Of a DNA stretch of 64,000 bases, positions 23,691 to 33,419 are shown in pieces. The notes beneath the pieces were generated by a model, which did not search any database, was not told the DNA's origin, and saw only the letters and a list, made by a program, of their open reading frames with translations. The translations under genes were made by a program, and so were the position numbers. How positions within the stretch are numbered: the stretch's first letter is position 1; every line of letters begins with the position of its first letter. Origin of the DNA: Numida meleagris (taxonomy: Eukaryota > Chordata > Aves > Galliformes > Numididae); NCBI RefSeq assembly GCF_002078875.1, contig NC_034438.1, positions 19,079,755 through 19,143,754 on the forward strand, read 5' to 3'.

Positions 23691-25454
23691 AACTGAAAGA
23701 GGAAAAACAATTCTCTTTAAAACTGTTCAATATTAAATTGAATATCTTATTCACTGTCTGCAAAATATGTGCTTGCAGTGAAAGAGGTGGATAAGATGAA
23801 GCTCATATCAAGCCATTTTTCATATGAATACTTGACTTGCATAACTCCTAATCACATGGAAACCACATCCCTTTCAGGAAATAACATGCCTGCCACTGTT
23901 ACACAGGCATATCCTGGTCTGCACTTGCAGTGAGGAGAAGGAGGCACAATCTGTACTTGCTCTATGCCTACACTCTTCTCAACACTCTTAACCAAAGCAG
24001 AGATGGGATACAGAGAAAGATAGGCCTTTGATCTTTGCCACTACAGACATTTCAATGAGATCAGGTATCTGAACTGCCTACTGAAGTAGTACTTTATCTT
24101 GCTGGAGAAGCCTACCTGGCAGGATGAGGCCTTCTCTGCTAAATGGTATTTTCCATGATGCAACAAAATTTTCTTTGACAGTAACATGCTGTATTAAGGG
24201 ATATTCATCTTTAGGCAGAGGTCAAGTAAAGATGCAATTTAATAACCAGAAACCAGACAATAACGCAAACAACCAGGAAAATTTGGTTTGACATGGATTT
24301 GACCCAACAGTAAACATTTCAATTGTTCTTAAGCTGAAAAAAGAAAAAGAGTATTACGAAGTGATAAACATGTTGAATCCTGAAATCTCTGTAAAGAGAA
24401 AGCCTTCATTTTCCCTTTTGCCTTTTGAATTTAAATTGCTCTGATGATGTTTCATTCATCTCAAAAACCACACAGACTACCAAAATTTCATATTTGTTTC
24501 TACAAATAAAAAAATTTAGTCTCACTTCTCCTGAGGTTGATTAAAACTTCTAAAAAGTTATATTCTTATTACACCAAATTTAGAAGTGAATTAAATAGCA
24601 ACTAAATATCAATTTTATGCTTGAAAAGAAATCCAAATGTCTTTTTTTTCCCTAATCCATTGCTTAACTAGAACAGAGAAAACTTTTATTCACTGTGGTG
24701 GTTAATAATATTTGTAACATTCAAAATAATATTTGATATCTTCATGCAAATTGTTTGGCTGGTATTCTGGTTAAGGCTAAAGAAACTATTTCATACCTTC
24801 AGATACAGATTTCCTGTGACCTTCTGTTTGTATGTTTGTTCAAGACAGGGTCTGCCACATCTCCTCCTTCTTTAGATAACTTGATCACCCTTAGGCTCTG
24901 GGCACTGCTGGTCTGAAGCTGAAATCAGCAACTGTTTGATATACCCAATTTGGTTAGCTCAACAGCTGATCTACAGGACTAACTCAGCAATAAAAACTTA
25001 AGTGATGTTTTAGGCTTCTGTTTGTTAACACCGGAAAGGGCAGTTTCTCACAGTTTAGCTAGAAGACTCTCAGCTCTTTGCAGAGCATGTGCCCTGCTGA
25101 TGTCAGATATGACTCAGCCATATCCCTGTTTCAAACAATTCCCTGTTGTGTTCAGACAGAGTTGCAAATGGAGGAGGTAACTTCCTTCTTCCTTGCCCAA
25201 CCCAAGCACAGCAACCAAACATCCTCCCTCTGAGGCCTTATAGGCTAGAAAAGAACATATGCAAACACTTCTGCCTTCTGACTTTGTCGTCAAGTCACTG
25301 GAGCACACATACATCCATGGTCAGCCTCTTCAAAAATTTAGAAAGACTTGTTCTAACCTTCATATGTGGGTCAGTATGATAAAGCAGACAATTTAAAGAC
25401 CAATTGTTTTGAGGGTCTTCACAGCTTTCTCGGTGATCTATGGTGGATTTTTGT
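23691..25454. other. AT-rich spacer, nothing recognised
   Basis: No repeat or coding signature recognised. Confidence 0.45.
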
Positions 25455-25790
25455 CACAGAATTACAGAATGGTTAGGGTTGGAATGCAGCCCTGGAGGTC
25501 ATTTGGTCCAACTCCTGCTCCAGCACAGACAACCAGAGCGGGGTGCCCAGGCCTCTGTCCAGATGGCTTCTGGAGACCTCCAAGGAGAAGATTCCACAGT
25601 CTCTGGGCAGCGAGTGTCAGTGCTCTGTCACCTGCACAGTACAGAAGTGCTCCTGGTATTCAGCAGGAACCTCCCGTGTCCCAGTTTGTGCCCACTGCTT
25701 CTTGTCCTTGCACTGGTACCACTGACAAAAGCCTGGCTCCACCGTCTCTGCACCCTTCAGGTATTTATGGACATGGGTGAGATATCCCAT
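25455..25790 (-). mobile_element. CR1 LINE 3' portion, first half of a split copy
   Basis: On the minus strand this is the 3' UTR and C-terminal ORF2 segment (plus-strand landmarks ACAGAATTACAGAATGGTTA and CCTTCAGGTATTTATGG). It stops at about 25788, inside the segment that normally runs into the GAGATCTCCCCTGAGCCTCC region. The matching continuation resumes at 26251, so an LTR element has split it. Confidence 0.88.
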
Positions 25791-25850
25791 GCAAGGAATA
25801 CCCCACCCGTGCAAGCAAACACAGCAAGGGTCCCAGGTTTCGGCACCATT
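25789..25850 (-). other. Retroviral leader with tRNA-Phe-type primer-binding site
   Basis: Two bases after the LTR end, the minus strand reads TGGTGCCGAAACCTGGGA (25848 down to 25831). This complements the 3' end of vertebrate tRNA-Phe, whose acceptor strand ends TTTCGGCACCA, with one mismatch against the TCCCGGG arm sequence I know. About 40 further bases of apparent leader follow before CR1 sequence returns. A pure solo LTR would not carry these bases, so this is the 5' edge of a provirus whose remainder has been deleted. The tRNA assignment is from knowledge of the tRNA sequence, not a search. Confidence 0.7.
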
Positions 25851-26250
25851 TGTTACCGAACTCCGGCGACCCTTTTAGTATTATTCTTGCACGTAGAGAA
25901 CCAAAACCCGGTCCTGGCCAAATACCACACACAGTATCAATATGATATGCAGCAAAATGGAGTTTATTCGTAAAAGCCACAAAACTATATAGTATTTCTT
26001 ATCTTTTTACTAGACTGTTCCAGAAGCTCACGCAGGGCTCCTGGCCAATCATATTGAATCTCCCACTTCTGACCTATCACTTCCGAAAAGCCATATACGG
26101 AGTTGTTGTGCCCTTTGTTATGAAAACAAAGAAGCACAGCCCCTCGTGATTACGACACAGGTTCAAGTAAAGTAGGTGAACCAATAGCAAGCATATGGGG
26201 AAGGCCCTTCTGCGTTACAGCCCAAGCTCCGTTATTCGCCTAATACAACA
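25851..26250 (-). mobile_element. Endogenous retrovirus LTR (about 400 bp), minus strand
   Basis: The minus strand starts TGTTGTATTAGG and ends GGTAACA, giving the TG...CA ends with short inverted repeats (TGTT/AACA). Visible control elements are a TATA-like TACTATATAG near 25985-25994 and an AATAAA signal at 25964-25969. A CCAAT-type ATTGGCC lies near 26042-26048. The distance from TATA to poly-A signal is only about 20 bases, implying a very short R region as in alpharetroviruses. It lies inside a CR1 and is therefore younger than that copy. Only one flank (26251 on) is clean, so no target duplication can be shown. No viral coding sequence remains. Confidence 0.75.
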
Positions 26251-26436
26251 CCTGAGCCTCCTCTTCTCTAGGCTAAAAGACTCATCACTCTTAGCCAGTA
26301 CTCATAGAAGAAGTGTTCCAGTATTTATCATCTTGGTGGCCCTATGCTGCACTCTCTCCAGGTTTCTTTTGTGATGGGAGGCCCAGAACTGCACACAGTA
26401 TTCCAAGTGTGGCTTTACAAATGTGGAGTAGAACGT
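26251..26436 (-). mobile_element. CR1 LINE, second half of the split copy
   Basis: CCTGAGCCTCCTCTTCTCTA resumes the CR1 ORF2 C-terminal coding region on the minus strand exactly where the first half stopped. It continues through the GAACTGCACACAGTATTCCAAG landmark and fades out near 26436. Confidence 0.85.
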
Positions 26437-28932
26437 TATCAATTTTTATCAATAATCTGAGTCAGAGAATCAAACGTGCTAAGGAGAAAGCAAATAGCTA
26501 TTAAATATGTTCAATGTTTGGTGCAGGGAAAAGACAGTAGAGACAGGAACCATCTTTGATGCAGAATAAGCTGAAAAAAAAGAGGAATTTCCCACAGCAG
26601 AGTGAGCGTCATGGGAAAAAGAGTCAGATGCCTAGTGAGCAAGCAAAAGCTCACTAGGAGATGAGATTAAGCAAACAGGAAAGGGTCTGTTGTGGGTAAG
26701 AGGAGATGGACATAAAAATCATCTGCTAATATTTTCCAGAAGTTTCTAGCCTACTTTCCTGTGTGGAAGTTTATTTTCCAAAAGTTTAATTGTAGAGATG
26801 AGCATGGAAATTCATTCTATCAGAATTTTGTATAAACTTCATCCCTCAGAAGACCTGAAGCTAGCTGGTGAGCTACAACTCCTATTATTTTCCAAGTACT
26901 TTATGAGCTGTAATACACTGAAATGCATCATTTTATACTGAGGTAGACATCCTCAGTCCCATGCAACAGACTCCAGATCTCCCAAGGAGGATCTGAGAAA
27001 GCTGGCAGCAGCGATGTGGCATAAGTTACTTACAGGTTCCTTAATAGGAACTGGGCAGAGATTAGCAAGATTTCACTGCAGCAGAGTACTCCCAGAAGAG
27101 AAAAAGAGAGCACAGAAAACAGCACATTAAAAAAAACAGACCTTGGTAAAAGACTAAATGCGTAAAGGAATTCAAGAAATGGGAAAGAATCAGCAGGAAG
27201 AGGAAGAATATTAATCTAACCAATCTGCACAAGTACAACTGAAGGGTCAGCTCTTTCATTTGGTTTCCAGTCTCTATGTGACAAAGTTTAACTCTCAGCA
27301 CATTAAAATATGATAGTCTTGGCAGCCTAGACAATACATCAGCCTGACACGAAACGTCCCTGTGTTTGTTTTTATCTGTATCATATTTTGTTAACTCAGA
27401 CTCTGGGGTACTGCTCCTGATTGCCACCAAATTGTCATCTGAAAAGTTTATTGAACTGTACCCTGAATGTAACAGCGGCAGCAACTATACTTCACTGCAT
27501 ATTGTGAAGCTTAATGAGTGTTCTTAATGAGCTTTCAAAGATCATCAAAACAAAGTAACTACCTCATCAGCCCATAGGAAAAGTGAAATTAAAATAAGGA
27601 ATCAGTATGTGTGGGGGTGACTGTTCATATGCATTAATTTCATCTGCCATTTCTCCGCGTGTTCCTTTCAATTCTGTAATGAAGCAATTTCAGAGCAGAC
27701 ATTTAAGGTTACATCTGCAGCTACATTTTAAAACTACCAATTTAAAGTTCTAAAGAGCCATGCCCTTAATTTCCAAATTCAATTAAATATGAGAAATATT
27801 TATAGATACAGTTATTACTTCTACCATTATCCTATGGCAAATTGAACCATATACTAGAGATACTCCAGCTGATCAAAAGAATTAGAATCAATCATTCAGA
27901 AACAGAGAGACCTGCATGCCTAGCATTCCAGTCAGCAACACAATGGTGAGACCATTATACTTTTTCTAGATTTTCATGACCTCTTAACATCATGACAGGC
28001 CTATTAGAAAACATTCTGTCTAAAACACCTTTCCATTCCTCCTTCTTTTTCTCCCTGAATCTTTAAATATCTACTACCAGTTCAATTTTTACAATTTTTT
28101 TTCCCACATTTCTTGCTGCATATTGCCATGAAGAGCCTTCAGAATCAAGAAGCGTGGTAATTCTCCAGACTGGATGCTGTCATACCTGTTTCTTTGTTAC
28201 TGTAGAATGTGCTTCAAATCCTCAGCTCAGACAGTGAATTTCACTACAGATTCTACTTCTGGGCAATTCATTTATGAATTAACTCCACCCATTTGTCTTG
28301 TGCTTGGGACTAAGCCTTTTTTCCTGCTTTGACATCAGGCTGTACAGACATTTCTGGGTTGTATTCTGCACTTTATCAAAATGTCATAAAATCCCTGAAA
28401 ATCTTGTTTCTCAACATCTGGTTGCATCAGCAGCAGTACAGAAAATTAGTTGGTTATTCACTGGGCCTGTAGTTATCTTCATCTTTCCTTGACAGATGCT
28501 TGGCTACTTTGTGCAGAGGACACCCCACCCAGGGTTGCTGTAGGTGAGTCCAGATTGGATAAAGCTGTTGAAAGCACATTATACAATTTCATCAAAATCT
28601 GAACCTGAAGGAAAAAAAGTTTTATTCTCAGTGCTGAAAAACAGGAATGCGAACCTGAATTCAAGGACAGCTGAAAATATCTCTCATCTAGTATCTCTCA
28701 TCTCTACACCAAAATGTATTGTTTTCATTAGATTCTGGAGTTGATACTGATTTTTTTCTAACTGTAGGATTGCAAGTACAAACCAACATCCCATCCAGCT
28801 GAAGTCCTTATTGTACCAAGATGCTCTGCTTATGGAAGCTGCATATATTATTCCCTTACCTGTGAACATCCTTTACACCAAGCATCAGTGATCTCCCCTT
28901 GCTCTCCACAGAATGGAAAAGAAGTAAACATC
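26437..28932. other. AT-rich spacer with one perfect stem-loop
   Basis: Apart from the inverted repeat at 26631-26658 I see no gene or named repeat. A 140-codon minus-strand open frame at 27062-27484 has a hydrophobic second half but no recognisable domain. I do not call it a gene. Confidence 0.45.
26631..26658. repeat. Perfect 10-bp inverted repeat (stem-loop)
   Basis: CCTAGTGAGC at 26631-26640 pairs with GCTCACTAGG at 26649-26658 around an 8-nt loop (AAGCAAAA). It has no terminator-like or transposon context that I can recognise. Confidence 0.6.
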
Positions 28933-29515
28933 TGTCATGGTTCTGTGATTTTTTGTTGTCAGTATTGTACATCATAATATCATGTAACACACTGGCAGTT
29001 AAAGAGTTAATGTCCTGGTTTCTGCAGACTGCCTTTTTTGGGTGCTTGGTTCTCCTAGGGGGAGGGGAGGAGCTGCATTCCCCAGGGCTCTTTTTGTCTG
29101 GAGGGGGCTGGTGAAGCCACCTGGTAGACTGGGAGTTTTTCTCTTTGTATGTGGTGGAGAAGCACGTGGTCCCCCTATAGCATAGATGGTAAGAATCTCA
29201 GCTTTGAACTCTCTCTGTTTTGATTTGCTGGCCTCAATTTTGATAAAATATTTAGTAAATTAATGTTTCTCCTCAGATTGGTGCCGCTGTTTTGTTTTAG
29301 ATCTACGATTTCCCTACCCTTCCCCTTTTCCCTTTGTCTTCCCCAGGGCGTGGGTCCCCGGGTCCCCTGCCGCATTAGCCACCGGACTGGGCCAAGCCGG
29401 CCCCTAAACCACCAGCACTTTTTTTTTTCCTCCTTTCTCTCTTTTCCAGGCCGGTGGACCTGTGGGCCTGCTGTCCCCCTGTCACGGACATAGCTCCACA
29501 GATAACACCGTGACA
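28933..29515. mobile_element. Solo LTR (583 bp) with 5-bp target-site duplication
   Basis: The plus strand begins TGTCATGG and ends CCGTGACA, i.e. TG...CA with TGTCA/TGACA inverted ends. The 5-bp direct repeat ACATC flanks it exactly (28928-28932 and 29516-29520), proving a clean insertion. There is no internal retroviral sequence, so it formed by LTR-LTR recombination. The second half (about 29290-29480) is GC-rich with pyrimidine tracts, in contrast to its AT-rich surroundings. The TGTCATGG start is common among avian endogenous retrovirus LTRs. No canonical AATAAA is seen on either strand, so orientation and family are left open. Confidence 0.85.
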
Positions 29516-29520
29516 ACATC

Positions 29521-29899
29521 TAATGTTGCATTCACAGACAATAGCAGAAATGAGAAGGAAAGTTCCTGAATACCACTACTTACCCACGTTCATTCCCAAA
29601 GAAACCTTGGGAGGACCACAGGTCAGACTGAAAAAGGCAGTGTGATCCTTTCCTAGAACACCAAATCAACCATTATATGACTAGTGACAACATGATATAA
29701 TTATTTTCATAAATTTCTCCTTTTTCTCAAGATTGCATTTGTCCAGAAACATTCCTAGAACTTCAGAGACAAGGATGACAGTCTGTGCATAGCTACACCA
29801 AATAAGGCAACTGGTAAAGACTCAGCACACAAATGGTCCTGGCCTGAAGTATAATATGGGTGTAATCTCAGTGAAACCAGTTCTGCCCTATTTTGATTT
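29521..29899. other. Spacer, nothing recognised
   Basis: Short AT-rich gap between the solo LTR and the next CR1. Confidence 0.45.
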
Positions 29900-30466
29900 T
29901 AGGAGTAAGTTTTGCAGATGACACTAAATTGGGAGGTGCTTTTGACTCTCTGAAGGGATCTAGATAGATAGGCTGGAGCACTAGACAATCAGCAGCAGCA
30001 AGAAGCTCTTTCTGGGTGCTGCACCTGCGACAGAGCAATGCTGGACACAGGCAGGGATGGGAGCTGAGTGGCTGGGAAATGGAGAGGCGACCTCACCGCT
30101 CCCTGCAGTTCCTTGAGGAGGGGAAGCAGACAGAGGTGCCGGGCTTTGCTGCTGGGATCTGACAACAGGACAGGAATAGCACAAAGCTGACAGGGGAGGT
30201 TCAGGCTGGGCACTGAAAAATATCTCTTTACTGTGAGGGTGGTCAAAAGCAGGACCAAGCTTCCTAATGAAGTGACTGATGCCCCATGCCTGTCAGTTTT
30301 CAAAAGGCGTTTGGACAATGCCCTCATAACATGCTGTAGGTTTTGGTTGGCCCTGAACTGGTCAGGTAGTTGGACCAAGCGATTTTTGAAGGTCCCTTGC
30401 AAACGAACTATACTATTCTATGCTATTCTATGCTATGCTATGCTATGTTATGCTATACTATAGTAC
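29900..30466 (+). mobile_element. CR1 LINE 3' portion with expanded TATGC/TTCTATGC tail
   Basis: Starts in the reverse-transcriptase region (near 29909, SFADDTKLGG with the FADD motif kept). An internal deletion then removes much of the C-terminal domain. It resumes with RLDNALITC-type coding and a 3' UTR ending AGGTCCCTTGCAAACGAAC. The tail is (CTATTCTATG) passing into CTATG repeats (about 30411-30466). The tail differs from the ATTCTATG unit of neighbouring CR1 copies, which points to a different CR1 subfamily or later microsatellite growth. Confidence 0.88.
30411..30466. repeat. CTATG/TATTC microsatellite at CR1 end
   Basis: Imperfect tandem repeat of CTATTCTATG and CTATG units, directly continuing the CR1 3' tail. 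Confidence 0.85.
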
Positions 30467-31022
30467 AGAGATATACTATTAGTAGTAACAAGGAGCTTTG
30501 ACTACCAGCAGAGGTGAAAGGGGGGTAGCACACAGGAAGGATTCAAAGCAGCAGCCAGGAAAAGATTTAGGAGAAGTAATTTGCAAAAAAGCATGGAGCC
30601 AAATGCCCAGGAACACCTGAGTATACAGAGGAAAGACAGCAGAAATAAATTATTCAATATGTTGCCTATATCCTGTAGTGGAACAGAGCTTGTGTACATA
30701 GTGTTCCAAAGCAATACTCCAAACATGCTTTGCATGAGTTACAGTGGCTCAAAGTAGAGCCATATTGTACTTCTGTACCTATACAGACCACTACTGATGG
30801 CTATGTATCCCCTATATTTTCTGAAGAAAGCAAATTTACTTTTTAAATATATCAGGATAAACTATATATGCAACTTGCTTCCTATAGCTTGTCCTTGAAG
30901 GGATAAAGAGAATATCTACTGAGAGGTAGGGAAAGAAACAGGGAGGATGTGCTCAAATCACTGGAGAGTTTGGAAGATGCTCCATGCTTAAGGCCAAGCT
31001 GATCACAGACCCTTATGTATTC
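30467..31022. other. Spacer, nothing recognised
   Basis: No recognisable repeat or coding signal. Confidence 0.45.
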
Positions 31023-31510
31023 CGTAGAATCACAGAATGGCTTACATTGGAAGGGAATTCAAAGATCATCCAGTTCCAATCCCCTGCTGTGGGCAGGGAT
31101 GCCATCTACCAAATCAGGCTGCCCAGCCTGGCCGTGAATGCCTCCAGGGATGGAGCATTCACAGCTTCTCTGGGAAGCCTGTGCCAGTGCCTCACCACTC
31201 TCTGACATCTAACCTAAATCTCCCATCTTTTAGTTTAAAGCCATTCCCCCTTGTCCTATCACTATCAGACCATGTGTCAATCTTCCTTCTCTTCACAAGC
31301 TCCTGTTTGTAAGTGCTGGAAGGGCATAATAAGGTTCTCCCTTGCCTTCTCTTCTCCTAGCTGAACAAGCCTAGCTCCCTCAACCCCTCTTCATAGGAGA
31401 GATGCGCCAGCCTTCTGATCATCTTTGTGGCTCCTTTGAACCTGCTCCAACAGCTCCATGTCTCCTGTGTTGGGGAACCCAGAACTCCGTATGGAGTCCT
31501 GTAGCACATC
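31023..31510 (-). mobile_element. CR1 LINE 3' portion (minus strand)
   Basis: The plus strand starts with AGAATCACAGAATGGCTTAC and TTGGAAGGGAATTCAAAGAT, the complement of a CR1 3' UTR. It continues through the C-terminal ORF2 segment up to CTCCATGTCTCCTGTGTTGG near 31470. The related text in the copies at 21.5-23.7 kb and 47.9 kb suggests an older CR1 subfamily than the FACTOR-like young copies at 3.3 and 36.4 kb. It is 5'-truncated near 31510. Confidence 0.9.
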
Positions 31511-33419
31511 CAAAGCTTCAGAGCCCTCCTTTCTGAATGCTCTTTTCACAACCAGAGCAGGTAGATAGTTACTTCTTTTCTAAGACTGCAGGAATGCAGG
31601 GCATGTGGATACAAATCAGTCTGTGCTAACTTGTCTTGAGCCAGCAGCTCTGAAAACAGGTAAAAAGCGCTTGTTTAGAGGACAGTGTCTATGCTAGTAA
31701 AGCCCAGCTGATATATGCAGACACATGCATACTGGTGTCCTACAGTGATTCACAGGATCTGGATGTATGATCAGCTTGTGCATGGCTGGCCTAGAATACG
31801 CTAACCATATGACAGTGCTTTGAGGAACTACAGTTTGCTTTCCATATCCATTTTCTGCCTGGTCTCATTACTGAACATGGAGATGATGGCCCTTCCTGTC
31901 TGCTCTGAAGTAGGGTATGAGCTGATGTTTTTTCCCCAGAAAAGAAACAAACACTAGAAAATAAACTCATAAAATAGAGGGCTGCAGGTCAGGATACTGA
32001 AAACTGAAGTGTGGGAATATAGCAGTGGGAATGCCGCGCTCCCAGAGCTGCACAGTGAGGCAGAAGGAGGGAAAAGAACAGCTGCTTTGCTTTAAGATAT
32101 GTATTTATATCATTTGTCAAACTTCACAGCTCCTTGCTACTCAGTGGATGCTGTGGGGGTGGATGGAAGAACATCGTGACCACCTTCATGAATCTCATAA
32201 CCTTCCAGACAGATGGATAACGATGTTCTGAGAAAGGGGCTGCAGCTCTGCCTGAACTCTGCCTAACAGGGCAAGAACTAATCAGCTCTTGAAGAGGGGT
32301 CAGACAGTACAGACTCTGTCCAAATTCACCCAGGGATTGTTTTATCACTGTGGTACAAAGCTTTGGAAACTAACTGAAATAGAATGAAACTGCAGTTCTG
32401 CATGGAGAAAAAGTAGCCTTTTCTTCAAGCTCTTTGGAAAGCCAAATTCAGTGTGTGCACAGCTTCCACTGTCAGCAGTCTTCATTATGGCTATCTTAGA
32501 GTAAGAGAACATAGGATTTAAAACCCAGAAATGTTCCCCAAACACCACCACACTGAAGCAGGAACTTTCATGATTTCATTTGCACGCATGTTCATGAGCC
32601 ATGCTACTTCCCGTAAATCAGTTCAAATAAGAATGAAAAAGCCTGTTTTCACCCATCACCATTGGATGATGCTATATTGATATCAAAGCTATTCACAGTT
32701 GTATTTGTCAATGTGAATACTCAATACATTATCTTCTGAAAAGATTCTGTTTAAAGCAAAAACTGAATTTGTACAGTTTCTTCTATAGAGATTGTGAGAA
32801 AGTTAATAAAACTTTTGTTTCTGTATTGTGTGTGCATATGAATATTATCAGTTTTTGTGGTTTTTTTTTTTTAATCAGCTAACAAGTTTTCCTCTTCAAA
32901 TCTTGCTCCAACTAAACAAGTTTCTCAGGGCATTTCCTTTTATGTACAGCTTCTAAATAAAGCAGTCTTCTGTCCTGTATCTCCCTTGATTCTTATCAGA
33001 TTCCTGTAAATGCCGTGTACAATCTGCACTCCAGACAGAAAATTACAAAACCCCTAACCATGTTGTATTTTAAGTTATAAACCTTGAAACTATTCATTGG
33101 AGAATTGGTAAGAGCAACATAGCATCAGAGTGACGAAGTATCTGAAATCTTTTTATGATCTAGTTTACAGTGAAGAAAGGACACTGCTGATACAAACAGT
33201 GATAATAGACATGGGAGAAAAATTGGCTAGCATCTGAGGTTAGAAATGCAGGTTTCTACTCTACATTTCTACTTTACATTTTATTTTTTATGATTTTCTA
33301 TGGATATCTAGTTTGTATCACATATTAACCTCTTTATCACCATATTTTAATGCAACTAATTTCCTTTACTTTATGTTAACCTTCGGGTGTTGACATTACA
33401 TTCCAGAAAGGAATCTTTT
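31511..33419. other. AT-rich spacer, nothing recognised
   Basis: Poly-T run near 32861-32871. No named repeat, exon or RNA gene recognised. Confidence 0.45.

Noticed and set aside
25440..25973. A 177-codon open frame on the plus strand
   Set aside because: It lies antisense to a CR1 3' portion and runs into the LTR; the frame is explained by those repeats.
27062..27484. A 140-codon minus-strand open frame with a hydrophobic C-terminal half
   Set aside because: No recognisable domain, AT-rich composition that favours Phe/Leu codons by chance, no splice context and no evident promoter.
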